Below are positions 16,923 through 25,251 of a DNA stretch of 64,000 nt, piece by piece. The stretch spans positions 43,538-107,537 of the forward strand of contig JAZRZP010000006.1 in NCBI GenBank assembly GCA_045601425.1, read 5' to 3'. The notes under the pieces are model-generated. The model did no database searches, was not told where the DNA came from, and was given only the letters and a program-made list of their open reading frames with translations. Origin of the DNA: UBA1219 sp045601425 (GTDB lineage: Bacteria; Bacteroidota; Bacteroidia; Bacteroidales; P3). Each line of letters starts with the position of its first letter. Within the stretch, counting starts at the first letter, position 1. The position numbers and the translations under genes are program-made.

Positions 16923-18062
16923 ATGGATTTTAGCTTATCAAAAACTGAAGAACTTTTTCTGCAAATGATACGCGAATTCGCAGAAAAAGAGGTAAAACCT
17001 TTGGCAGCCGAAGTTGACGAAGAAGAACGTTTTCCTCTGGAAACCGTTAAAAAAATGGCAAAAATAGGTTTAATGGGTATTCCCATTCCCAAGGAATACG
17101 GCGGAGCAGGCGGAAGCAACCTTATGTACGGCATGGCCGTTGAGGAACTTTCGCGCGTATGCGGAACCACAGGCGTTATACTTTCGGCCCACACTTCACT
17201 GTGCTGCGCTCCTATTTTGGAAAACGGTACTGAAGAACAGAAACAGAAATATCTTCCCAAACTGGCTTCCGGCGAATGGCTCGGAGCTTTCGGTCTTACC
17301 GAACCCAATGCAGGTACCGATGCAGCAGGACAGCAGACCACTGCAGTACTCGACGGCGACGAATGGGTGCTCAACGGAAGCAAGATATTCATCACCAACG
17401 GCAGCTACGCTGACGTATTCATCATAGTGGCAATGACAGACAAGTCGCTGGGAACAAAAGGCATCTCGGCATTCATAGTTGAAAAGACAACTCCGGGATT
17501 CTCCATTGGCAAGAAGGAAAAGAAAATGGGTATCCGCGGTTCGGCTACTACAGAACTCATTTTCGAAGACTGCCGCATTCCGAAAGAAAACCTTCTCGGT
17601 ACTCTCGGCAAAGGCTTCGGCATAGCCATGAAGACTCTCGACGGCGGACGTATCGGTATTGCCGCACAGGCTCTCGGAATAGCACAGGGTGCCATGGACG
17701 AAACAGTGAAATACACCAAGGAACGCAAACAGTTCGGCCGCAGCATCAGCCAGTTCCAGAACACACAGTTCCAGATGGCCGACCTTGAAACCAAAGTTCA
17801 GGCTGCACGTCTGCTCGTACGTTCGGCTCATTACAAAAAAGACCACGGCATTCCCTACTCTGCCGACGCTGCAATGGCAAAACTCTTCTGTGCCGAAACG
17901 GCAATGGAAGTTACCACAAAGGCAGTACAGTTCCACGGCGGCTACGGTTATACCCGCGAATATCCTGTTGAACGCATGATGCGTGACGCTAAAATCACCG
18001 AAATTTACGAAGGTACAAGCGAAGTTCAACGCATGGTTATTTCAGGAAAATTATTCAAATAA
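16923..18062 (+). CDS. Short-chain acyl-CoA dehydrogenase (butyryl-CoA dehydrogenase-like)
   Basis: 379 residues, the standard length for soluble short-chain acyl-CoA dehydrogenases. It has the FAD/substrate motifs FGLTEPNAGTDA and FITNGSYADVF, and near the C-terminus YGYTREYPVERMMRDAKITEIYEGTSEVQ, which contains the catalytic glutamate of IYEGTSE. It removes or adds the 2,3-hydrogens of a fatty acyl-CoA with FAD; the two ETF genes directly downstream are its electron partner. In anaerobes this Bcd-EtfAB arrangement reduces crotonyl-CoA and may bifurcate electrons to ferredoxin, but no crotonase, thiolase or hydroxyacyl-CoA dehydrogenase gene is nearby, so the physiological direction is open. 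Confidence 0.95.
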   Translation: MDFSLSKTEELFLQMIREFAEKEVKPLAAEVDEEERFPLETVKKMAKIGLMGIPIPKEYGGAGGSNLMYGMAVEELSRVCGTTGVILSAHTSLCCAPILENGTEEQKQKYLPKLASGEWLGAFGLTEPNAGTDAAGQQTTAVLDGDEWVLNGSKIFITNGSYADVFIIVAMTDKSLGTKGISAFIVEKTTPGFSIGKKEKKMGIRGSATTELIFEDCRIPKENLLGTLGKGFGIAMKTLDGGRIGIAAQALGIAQGAMDETVKYTKERKQFGRSISQFQNTQFQMADLETKVQAARLLVRSAHYKKDHGIPYSADAAMAKLFCAETAMEVTTKAVQFHGGYGYTREYPVERMMRDAKITEIYEGTSEVQRMVISGKLFK

Positions 18063-18085
18063 TTAACTTTTAGAACATTACAGAA

Positions 18086-18868
18086 ATGAAAATAGTAGTA
18101 TGTATAAAACAGGTGCCGGATACAACCGAAGTGAAAATCAATCCGCAAACCGGTACTTTAATTCGTGAAGGCGTTCCCAGCATTATGAACCCCGACGACA
18201 AAGGCGGGTTGGAATTTGCCCTTCAGCTCAAAGAACAGTATGGTGCACACGTTACAGTAATAACCATGGGTTTGCCGCAAGCCGACGCCATTTTGCGCGA
18301 AGCTCTGGCAATGGGTGTTGACCGTGCCATTCTGCTCACCGACCGCAAATTGGGCGGTGCCGATACACTGGCAACATCGAGTGCATTGGCAGGAGCCCTC
18401 CGCACCATGGATTACGACCTGATTATCACCGGCCGTCAGGCAATTGATGGCGATACCGCACAGGTTGGACCGCAGATTGCTGAACACCTCGACCTTCCGC
18501 AGGTAAGCTATCTTGAACATCTGGAATACGACGGAAAGAAAACCTTCACCATCCGCAAGCAGACGGAAGACGGCTACCAGTTGCTGGAAATGGAAGCTCC
18601 GTGCCTCGTTACCGTTCTGGCTTCGGCGGTGAAACCCCGCTACATGAGCGTTAGCGGCATAGTTGATGCCTACGGCAAGGAAGTTGAAATATGGGGTGCA
18701 GACAAAATCGACGTTCCGGAAGAACGCATAGGCAAGGCCGGTTCTCCGACAAGCGTATTCAAGGCCTTCCCGAAGAGCCTGAAACCCGCAGGCGAGACTT
18801 TCGAAGTATCTCCGGAAGAAGCCGTTGAACTCATTATCAACAAATTGAAAGAAAAACATATTATTTAA
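18086..18868 (+). CDS. etfB: Electron transfer flavoprotein, beta subunit
   Basis: 260 residues. The start MKIVVCIKQVPDTTEVKI and the segment VTVITMGLPQADAILREALAMGVDRAILL are characteristic of EtfB; GRQAIDGDTAQVGPQIAEHL is the conserved nucleotide-site and recognition region. It binds the AMP or second FAD of the heterodimer and docks on the acyl-CoA dehydrogenase encoded 23 bp upstream. The following etfA starts 20 bp after the stop. The order dehydrogenase-etfB-etfA is that of bifurcating and non-bifurcating butyryl-CoA systems; motif reading alone cannot tell these apart. Confidence 0.97.
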   Translation: MKIVVCIKQVPDTTEVKINPQTGTLIREGVPSIMNPDDKGGLEFALQLKEQYGAHVTVITMGLPQADAILREALAMGVDRAILLTDRKLGGADTLATSSALAGALRTMDYDLIITGRQAIDGDTAQVGPQIAEHLDLPQVSYLEHLEYDGKKTFTIRKQTEDGYQLLEMEAPCLVTVLASAVKPRYMSVSGIVDAYGKEVEIWGADKIDVPEERIGKAGSPTSVFKAFPKSLKPAGETFEVSPEEAVELIINKLKEKHII

Positions 18869-18888
18869 CCCTTTAACCAATTACAGAA

Positions 18889-19890
18889 ATGGATATTTCA
18901 CAATACAAAGACGTTTATGTATTCGCAGAACAACGCGACGGCATGGTGCAGAATGTAGCCCTCGAACTTTTGGGCAAAGCACGTGAACTTGCAGACTCGT
19001 TGAATGAAAAAGTTGTCGCAATCCTTTTAGGTAAAGGGATTAAAGACAAAGCACAGCAACTTATAGCAGCCGGTGCCGACAAAGTTCTGGTTGTGGAAGA
19101 CGATGTTGTAAAAGATTATCTTACAGAACCTTACACTCAGGCAATAACACAAATCATAAAAGAACAGAAACCGAGCATTTTCCTTTTGGGAGCAACTACC
19201 ATCGGACGAGACCTCGGTCCGCGTTTGAGTGCAAGAAACGTAACCGGTCTTACTGCTGACTGTACGAAATTGGAAATCGGTGAAAACCGTGAACTCATGA
19301 TGACCCGTCCCGCATTCGGCGGAAACCTCATGGCTACAATTCTCTGCAAGGACAACCGTCCTCAGATGAGTACCGTACGTCCAGGCGTAATGCAGAAAAT
19401 GGCCGCCGACAACAGCCGCAAAGGCGAGATTGTTGACTACAAGATAACTTTCGACATGGCCAAGATAAGCCGCGTGAGACTCGTGAAAAATGTAAAGGAA
19501 CAGAAAACCGTTGCCGACATAGCCGAAGCCAAGATTCTGGTTTCCGGTGGTCGTGGCGTTGGCAACAAGGAAGGTTTCTGCAAACTGGAAGCTCTGGCAA
19601 AAGAACTCGGTGGAGAAGTTTCTTCGTCGCGTGCCATGGTTGATGCCGGTGTTATGGAACAGAGCCGTCAGGTGGGCCAGACAGGAAAGACCGTCCGTCC
19701 GAACCTCTATATGGCCTGCGGTATCAGCGGTGCCATCCAGCATTTGGCAGGTATGGAAGAAAGCGAATACATCATTGCCATAAACAAGGATAAGTTCGCT
19801 CCTATCTTCAACGTTGCCGATCTTGGTATCGTTGGAGATTTACACAAAATCATACCAATGCTCACCGAACGTTTGAAATCTGTCAAATAA
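18889..19890 (+). CDS. etfA: Electron transfer flavoprotein, alpha subunit
   Basis: 333 residues. Family signs are LGATTIGRDLGPRLSARNVTGLTADC in the middle and the C-terminal FAD-binding stretch VGQTGKTVRPNLYMACGISG, with AIQHLAGMEESEYIIAINKD after it. EtfA holds the mobile FAD that passes electrons from or to the acyl-CoA dehydrogenase. Third gene of a plus-strand operon with a shared promoter at 16802-16833; a hairpin terminator follows about 60 bp downstream. Confidence 0.97.
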   Translation: MDISQYKDVYVFAEQRDGMVQNVALELLGKARELADSLNEKVVAILLGKGIKDKAQQLIAAGADKVLVVEDDVVKDYLTEPYTQAITQIIKEQKPSIFLLGATTIGRDLGPRLSARNVTGLTADCTKLEIGENRELMMTRPAFGGNLMATILCKDNRPQMSTVRPGVMQKMAADNSRKGEIVDYKITFDMAKISRVRLVKNVKEQKTVADIAEAKILVSGGRGVGNKEGFCKLEALAKELGGEVSSSRAMVDAGVMEQSRQVGQTGKTVRPNLYMACGISGAIQHLAGMEESEYIIAINKDKFAPIFNVADLGIVGDLHKIIPMLTERLKSVK

Positions 19891-19951
19891 CAAAAGTGAC
19901 GGGTATTTTTCCCGCCTCAGATTTTGATATTTGAATATAAAGTATCAAGAA

Positions 19952-19997
19952 AAGACGTACAGCGAAATCTCGAGGAGTTCAGACTGTACGTCTTTTT
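19952..19997 (+). terminator. Terminator behind etfA
   Basis: AAGACGTACAG and CTGTACGTCTT form an 11-bp stem with a 21-base loop and six T after it. A smaller GC-rich hairpin (about 19899-19915) lies just before it. Confidence 0.75.
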
Positions 19998-20011
19998 TGT
20001 ATGTCTGTACA

Positions 20012-20039
20012 CGAAAAAAACTTCACAAAGCATGAAGTT
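20012..20039 (-). terminator. Terminator behind the DUF6427-like membrane protein gene
   Basis: AACTTCA and TGAAGTT form a hairpin 24 bp downstream of the stop, with seven T on the minus strand. It faces the etfA terminator, so the two convergent units are insulated. Confidence 0.7.
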
Positions 20040-20062
20040 GTCCCATGCAAGTTTCCCACTGA

Positions 20063-21046
20063 TCAGGAAAAGAGGTATATGCTTGCGAACGATGTAAGCA
20101 GAAATATGATGAATACCGTATTGGAAACTTTCGGCTTGTTCTGCGAGAGAAAAAACATCATCATGGTGAAAGTCATCGGAATGGCGAAATTCTGCAGGTT
20201 CAAAGGCAGTATAGTCTCGTAAAACGAGAATACTATACCGAGCAGGAACAGCAGTAAGATAATGGTCGTTTTCTTGCGGTAGATGATGACATTGTTCGAA
20301 ATCCGCCCCACGGAGGCAAAGGAAGATGCAAATATGAATATCAGGAATATCGCACTTATGCATACTTCTCCGACATTGGTCACGCTGACAGACGGCGAAA
20401 TTCTGAGCATTTTTGATGAAAGAGCTGAAAATACAGTTTCAAGGCCGTCGGTGAGGAAGAAATAGGTGAACACCACAAAAAAAGGTGCTATTATTCCAAG
20501 TATCATGACTACCCATTTGCGCCAATGGTAAAGACGGTAAATTACAAGTACGAGCATCATCAGGACAATGAGGTATGTGGCCGGAAAATAGAAAAGGAAA
20601 GTGAGAGAAAGACAGAAGGAAGCATTGAATATCTTTTCGTAAGAAATGGACTGGTTATAGCATTGGAGCATGTTGTGCAGTGACATGAGCAGGAACATGT
20701 TGGTGAACAGCATCGGAGTAAAAGTCTGGCTTTTGAACTGAACGCTCATCAGAACGACGTAGATGAACATCGGGAACAGCGACATGGGGTTCGAGAGTTT
20801 GTTGTACGCCAATATATAATTGAGGAATAATCCCTGAAGCAAGATCATGAAAAAACTTATGATGACGGCTGCCGGCATGTGGTTGGCGGCAAAAACCGCC
20901 ATTGAACCATAGAACAGCGAATACGGCTCTATGTTTACCGGCAGAAGTTCAGGATGCAGAAATGCTTTGAGCCAAAGCAGTACCGAAATGATTGTGATGA
21001 AAAGCAGCTGCGGAATGTAGTCCTTTTTGAAAACGCTTATTATCAT
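20063..21046 (-). CDS. Polytopic membrane protein, DUF6427-like
   Basis: 327 residues with about eight to ten hydrophobic segments spread over the whole length (for example LLFITIISVLLWLKAFL, AAVIISFFMILLQGLFLNYIL, IILLLFLLGIVFSFYETIL). No catalytic motif is visible. The pattern and length resemble the DUF6427 family of Bacteroidetes membrane proteins, which has no known function; the family name is from memory and should be checked. It starts 2 bp after the stop of the subtilase gene, so both are one transcription unit, which is the only hint of function. Confidence 0.65.
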   Translation of the reverse strand: MIISVFKKDYIPQLLFITIISVLLWLKAFLHPELLPVNIEPYSLFYGSMAVFAANHMPAAVIISFFMILLQGLFLNYILAYNKLSNPMSLFPMFIYVVLMSVQFKSQTFTPMLFTNMFLLMSLHNMLQCYNQSISYEKIFNASFCLSLTFLFYFPATYLIVLMMLVLVIYRLYHWRKWVVMILGIIAPFFVVFTYFFLTDGLETVFSALSSKMLRISPSVSVTNVGEVCISAIFLIFIFASSFASVGRISNNVIIYRKKTTIILLLFLLGIVFSFYETILPLNLQNFAIPMTFTMMMFFLSQNKPKVSNTVFIIFLLTSFASIYLFS

Positions 21047-21048
21047 TT

Positions 21049-23208
21049 TTATTTTGCAATCAGAAGTTTATACGAGTTGGATTCGTTTTGAGAGTTGACC
21101 TGCAGCACGTAAACGCCAGCAGGGAGGTCGGCTACGGAAATCATTGATTTTGAGTAATTTTCAGATTTCACCAGTCTGCCGTCAAGTGAAAATATTTTTA
21201 CCGCAAAAGGTTCGGTACCGTCGGTATTTTCAATAAAGACGCAGTTGCTGGCGGGATTGGGATAGATTTTCAGGTTGTTCTTTTCCACGACAGGTTTGAT
21301 GCCGGCCATTTGCAAGGCTTTTTTCACGGCACCCATCACGTCGAGTTTGCCATGACCCCAATGCAGGTCGCCGGAAGCTGCTATATTGCCGGTTCGGTCG
21401 TCGTTGCGTGCAGTTTCGACTATGATGTTCTTTATCTGTGCTGGTGTAAGGTTGGGGTTTGCTTCGAGCATGAGAGCCACGGCACCTGCCACTGTCGGCG
21501 AAGCCATCGAGGTTCCCGACAAGGCTGCGAATTTGTACGAACGGCCGTGGAAAAAGACAAAGGTTTTCTGGGTATAGGATTCCGTAGTATAGGAACTCAT
21601 GGACGATACTACTCCCGCACCAGGTGCCGAGATATCGGGTTTTCGGGCACCGCTTACAGTCGGGCCATAGCTTGAGAAATTGGAAATGCCGCCTGTTATG
21701 AAAGTTGTGTCGTTGAGGTAGTGGTCGGCAATGTGGGAAGCCACCGTGATGCAGCTGTTGGCTGTGGAAGGTTCGCTGATGCCGTAAAAATGGTCACCGT
21801 TGCTGTATCCGTGCAGGTTGTTGGACACAAAGGCCACCCCTGTGTTTCCTGCATGGTTTTCCTTGTTGTAAACATTCCACGCATGGACGGTATCTCCTGG
21901 CTGTGAGGTGAAGAACAGGTGTGCGAGGTTCCTCGTTTCCGAAATGTTTATGAATGCGTGCGGACGGTTGTTGTTGGAATTTGCATTTTCCCATGAAACA
22001 TCGTATCTTACAGTATCAGACCCGATTATGATGGCATCGGAATAGTATCCGTTCAACGTATCGGCAGTATTGAAAAACGGTGTATGTATGATGGTGTCGT
22101 TGTTGGAAACTGCCATTCCGACTTTGAAGCTGCCATTGACGCTTCCCCAAAGGGCTATGCCCTCTCCTACTCCGCCGCTGAATTTTATTATTGTCCTAAG
22201 TGTGTCGGGGACGGTGTCGAAAACTTTCTTGATATGAAAATCCACGTCGCCGTTGTTTCCGGCACTTGTAACGAAAACGATGCCTTCTTCGGAATATGCA
22301 TCGATGGCCTGACTGAGAAGCGAAGTACCGTCCATGGTACCGAAGCAGTACATTCCCCAGCTCATGTTAATTACGAGACGTTTATGTGCGTCTCTGGCCT
22401 GAGTTCTGAGCCAAGAGAAGGCGTCAAGAGCCGCAGCTTCGTCGAGCAGGAACGAAACGAACATGTACTGCACACCGGGAGCCATGCCCCTGTATTCGGT
22501 ACCGGCACCGCTGCCGCCGATGATGCCTGCCACATGGCTGGCGTGTGTCGCATAATCGTATATGTTGGAGGTGTCGCATTTGGCTGCCAGCAGATCTTCC
22601 TTTGTCGAGAATTCGGTGCCGTAGGTGAATCCCGACGGGTGCGGACCCGAGGTTTTGAACTGGTCCCAGGCCTTGTACACGCGGTAAACGGTGCGAGTGG
22701 AGTCGTAGAAATTCGGGTGAGTGTAGTCGAAGCCCCAGTCGGTGATGCCGACAAGAACGCCGTCGCCCGAAAATCCCGAAGGCAGGCCGAGACCGAGCTG
22801 CACGCTGTCGGCTTTGGTATCGGTACGGCTCTTGTTGAGGGTGGGATAAACGCGGCGGGCTATGTCGTACTGCAGAATTTCGGGACTGTTTTCGAGAATA
22901 CGCAGCTTTTCGACGGGAACCTGCAGCGTTACAATGTTCTTTATCCGCGATCCGGTAACTATGCCTTCCTGCACGAAATTTCCGGCCGAAAAATCTTCAC
23001 TGACTTTTGCCACCACTCCCACGAAATATTTTCCGTCCTGACGGCGAAGATTGTATCTCTGGGCAAAATCGTCCTTCTCCATTGCTGTAACGGATTTGTC
23101 GGCCGACAGCCGCTTGATGAACATTTTCGTTTCCAGACCGCTTTTGTTCTGTGCAAATACCGATGCGGTAAAAAGCACTGCTGCAAGTATAAATGCTGTT
23201 TTTTTCAT
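21049..23208 (-). CDS. Subtilisin-like serine protease (S8) with T9SS sorting domain
   Basis: The 719-residue product starts with MKKTAFILAAVLFTASVFAQ, a signal peptide; the frame extends further upstream across the promoter, so that longer version is rejected. The subtilase triad is complete: Asp in GITDWGFDYTHPNF, His in HASHVAGIIGG, Ser in GTSMASPTVAGAVALM. An insert with beta-rich sequence lies between His and Ser. The last 75 residues (IYPNPASNCVFIEN...VKIFSLDGRLVKSENY...GVYVLQV..YKLLIAK) form a type A C-terminal sorting domain of T9SS. The enzyme should therefore cross the outer membrane and be released or anchored on the surface. An AraC-type regulator gene is transcribed divergently from an overlapping promoter region. 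Confidence 0.95.
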   Translation of the reverse strand: MKKTAFILAAVLFTASVFAQNKSGLETKMFIKRLSADKSVTAMEKDDFAQRYNLRRQDGKYFVGVVAKVSEDFSAGNFVQEGIVTGSRIKNIVTLQVPVEKLRILENSPEILQYDIARRVYPTLNKSRTDTKADSVQLGLGLPSGFSGDGVLVGITDWGFDYTHPNFYDSTRTVYRVYKAWDQFKTSGPHPSGFTYGTEFSTKEDLLAAKCDTSNIYDYATHASHVAGIIGGSGAGTEYRGMAPGVQYMFVSFLLDEAAALDAFSWLRTQARDAHKRLVINMSWGMYCFGTMDGTSLLSQAIDAYSEEGIVFVTSAGNNGDVDFHIKKVFDTVPDTLRTIIKFSGGVGEGIALWGSVNGSFKVGMAVSNNDTIIHTPFFNTADTLNGYYSDAIIIGSDTVRYDVSWENANSNNNRPHAFINISETRNLAHLFFTSQPGDTVHAWNVYNKENHAGNTGVAFVSNNLHGYSNGDHFYGISEPSTANSCITVASHIADHYLNDTTFITGGISNFSSYGPTVSGARKPDISAPGAGVVSSMSSYTTESYTQKTFVFFHGRSYKFAALSGTSMASPTVAGAVALMLEANPNLTPAQIKNIIVETARNDDRTGNIAASGDLHWGHGKLDVMGAVKKALQMAGIKPVVEKNNLKIYPNPASNCVFIENTDGTEPFAVKIFSLDGRLVKSENYSKSMISVADLPAGVYVLQVNSQNESNSYKLLIAK

Positions 23209-23234
23209 GAAAAAAATCATTTGAAAATAATTTG

Positions 23235-23266
23235 CAAAGATACGAAAAAAAATCCTTCTTTGCAAT
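23235..23266 (-). promoter_or_regulatory. Promoter of the subtilase gene
   Basis: TATCTTTG on the minus strand (23235-23242) with ATTG at 23263-23266 as a near -33 element, 20 bp apart. The -33 element overlaps that of the divergent regulator gene. Confidence 0.65.
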
Positions 23267-23288
23267 TCCTCTTTTTTTTGTACTTTTG
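23259..23288 (+). promoter_or_regulatory. Promoter of the AraC-type regulator gene
   Basis: TTTG (23259-23262), 18 bp, TACTTTTG (23281-23288). The distance to the ATG at 23303 or 23309 is only 15-21 bp, so the leader is very short. Confidence 0.7.
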
Positions 23289-23302
23289 CAAAACAAAATC
23301 GC

Positions 23303-24199
23303 ATGGTCATGAAAAACATTTTCGACATAGAAGCGCTGAAACATCTGCTTGAAGAGCGGAACGAGCTCAACCATATTGACTTCATTACCAACAAGTTGGC
23401 TATTGTGAGCAATGTCAGGATGGAAAAGTTTCAGGAGATGATGCGCGTAAACATGGCGGCTTTCGTGTTCTGCACTTCGGGAAAATGCCGCGTGAATCTG
23501 AATTTCCGCGAGTACGAAGTGTGCAACGGTTCGCTGTTGGTATATCAGCCCAACCAGTTTCTGCAGATTCTGGAACTTTCGCCCGACGTACAGGGACACA
23601 TTCTGCTCATTTCAACAGATCTCGTGAACGAACTTCTGACTAGGCTCGTGGGAATGATGGACATTTTTTTCTACGTAAACAGCAACCCATGTATACAACT
23701 TACTGAAAAACAGGAGATGGTAATAAAAAATTATGTAGGGATGGTGCTTCCGAAACTGAACGACAACGACAACCTTTTTTACAAGGAAATTTCGGAAAAC
23801 CTGCTCACCGCACTGTATTTCGAAGTGTGCAACATTTACGGCCAGAGCATCATGAACAAGGAGTTTGTAAAAACCAATCAGGAAAGCATATTCGAGCAGT
23901 TTCTGCGTGAGGTGGGCGCCAATTTCAAACGCGAGCGTTCCATAAAATTCTATGCCCAGCGGCTGGGCATCACACCCAAATATCTTTCTTCGGTTGTAAA
24001 GCAGGTTTCGAGCCGGCTGGCCGGCGAATGGATAAACGAGTTCGTGATTACCGAAGCCAAGATACTCCTCCACGACTCGAACCTCACCGTGCAGCAGATT
24101 TCCAACGAACTGAATTTCTCCAACCAGTCGTTTTTCGGGAAGTATTTCTCGTCGCACGTGGGCATAAGCCCGAAAAAGTTCAGGAACGGCGGTCGGTAG
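23303..24199 (+). CDS. AraC-family transcriptional regulator
   Basis: 298 residues. The N-terminal part (to about 190) is a cupin-like sensor (AAFVFCTSGKCRVNLNFREYEVCNGSLLVYQPNQF). The C-terminal 100 residues are a double helix-turn-helix AraC domain: FYAQRLGITPKYLSSVVKQVS for the first, VQQISNELNFSNQSFFGKYFSSHVGISPKKF for the second, the latter matching the family signature. The ligand is not evident. The divergent neighbour is the T9SS-exported subtilase, which makes that gene the first candidate target. The start could be the first Met or the ATG two codons later; the difference does not matter to the domain. Confidence 0.93.
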   Translation: MVMKNIFDIEALKHLLEERNELNHIDFITNKLAIVSNVRMEKFQEMMRVNMAAFVFCTSGKCRVNLNFREYEVCNGSLLVYQPNQFLQILELSPDVQGHILLISTDLVNELLTRLVGMMDIFFYVNSNPCIQLTEKQEMVIKNYVGMVLPKLNDNDNLFYKEISENLLTALYFEVCNIYGQSIMNKEFVKTNQESIFEQFLREVGANFKRERSIKFYAQRLGITPKYLSSVVKQVSSRLAGEWINEFVITEAKILLHDSNLTVQQISNELNFSNQSFFGKYFSSHVGISPKKFRNGGR

Positions 24200-24342
24200 A
24201 TGAAAAATTTCTCCTTTTCCCCCGCTTGTTTCAAACAATAAGATATTAGTGCCAAATTCATATAGAAGTCAAAAATAATCACTTTTGTACATGAAATTCA
24301 AATCGTAATGTCGTAAATTTGAGAAACTTAAATATCACCTAT
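24200..24342. other. AT-rich boundary between core genes and the restriction-modification island
   Basis: 143 bp without a gene. Base composition falls clearly from here to about 28.05 kb. I see no tRNA end, integrase gene or direct repeat matching the other island border. Confidence 0.4.
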
Positions 24343-25251
24343 CTACAATAAATCTTCTAATATTTTCGGTAAATCTGAATCAAGATCTCCATTATAATCT
24401 GTAAATGGTATATTAAATTTTTCCAATGCGATTTTAAAGCGTTTGTACCCTTCGTTGTCACGGCAAGCAACCCAACATACCCCTAATTGGTCGCATTGGT
24501 TCTTGTTCTGCTGAGAAAGTGTATCTGCAACAAATAAACTACTATTTCTAGCAATAATTGCATCAGCACTTTCTGGATTCCCTTGCCCCATCAGTTTTAC
24601 TTCACACTTGAATTCTTTTTGCCCATTTTTTAGGTAAAAATCTATTTCTCTGTCAACATCAAGAGATCTATTCTTTACGAAATGTTCAGCATTGTAATAT
24701 TGAGCATCAACTTGATACAATCTACACAATGTCAGCATTATGATTTTCTCAGCCTGCTTTCCTGCAGTACTCCATAATCCTCCACGTAAAGCTGCACGTT
24801 TTACCGCTAGTGTATTTATGACAATTAGGCTTTCACTGACATTCAAATCAACACTTACACCTTGAAATTTTATTGTTAATATCAAATCTATATCCTGTTC
24901 ATTGTTGACCAGAGCAAGAATGCTGTTGTATAAAGTATCAAAATGCTCGTTTGACGCTTCAATAACAATTTGTTTTGTTGCAGAACGATACATATTACTT
25001 ATGGTTTTCTTGTTCAATCCGGAATTTATAGCGATTTCATCTGATGATAATTCATCGCTAATAAATGTTTTTTTGTACCAATCAATGGTTATGGATTCTG
25101 AATTTAATTTTGCAGCAACTATTCGTTTAAAAAAATCTATTGAGAATTGTAGAAATTCAGCATTTATTAGATTTACTATTTCTATACGATAATCTTGTGA
25201 TTTGATTACTCGCATCACAATTTCTTTTATAACGTGTTCTTTCAGTGTCAT
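24343..25251 (-). CDS. Restriction endonuclease of PD-(D/E)xK type, CfrBI-like
   Basis: 302 residues. A helix-turn-helix-like segment (DEIAINSGLNKKTISNMYRS) lies near residue 70-90. The probable nuclease core is REIDFYLKNGQKEFKCEVKL: Asp204, then Glu217-x-Lys219, the PD-(D/E)xK arrangement. The start codon overlaps the stop of the methyltransferase gene (ATGA), the usual coupling in type II systems. I recall that CfrBI-type endonucleases (CCWWGG) pair with an N4-cytosine methyltransferase, and this gene resembles that family, but the specific assignment is from memory and not certain; an unrelated type II endonuclease is the alternative. Codon use and AT content differ from flanking core genes, which fits horizontal transfer. 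Confidence 0.7.
   Translation of the reverse strand: MTLKEHVIKEIVMRVIKSQDYRIEIVNLINAEFLQFSIDFFKRIVAAKLNSESITIDWYKKTFISDELSSDEIAINSGLNKKTISNMYRSATKQIVIEASNEHFDTLYNSILALVNNEQDIDLILTIKFQGVSVDLNVSESLIVINTLAVKRAALRGGLWSTAGKQAEKIIMLTLCRLYQVDAQYYNAEHFVKNRSLDVDREIDFYLKNGQKEFKCEVKLMGQGNPESADAIIARNSSLFVADTLSQQNKNQCDQLGVCWVACRDNEGYKRFKIALEKFNIPFTDYNGDLDSDLPKILEDLL

Noticed and set aside
22084..23352. Plus-strand open frame of about 422 codons opposite the subtilase gene
   Set aside because: It runs through the subtilase coding region and its promoter and has no recognisable protein features.
23209..23412. Longer start for the subtilase
   Set aside because: The extension crosses the divergent promoter and precedes a normal signal peptide.
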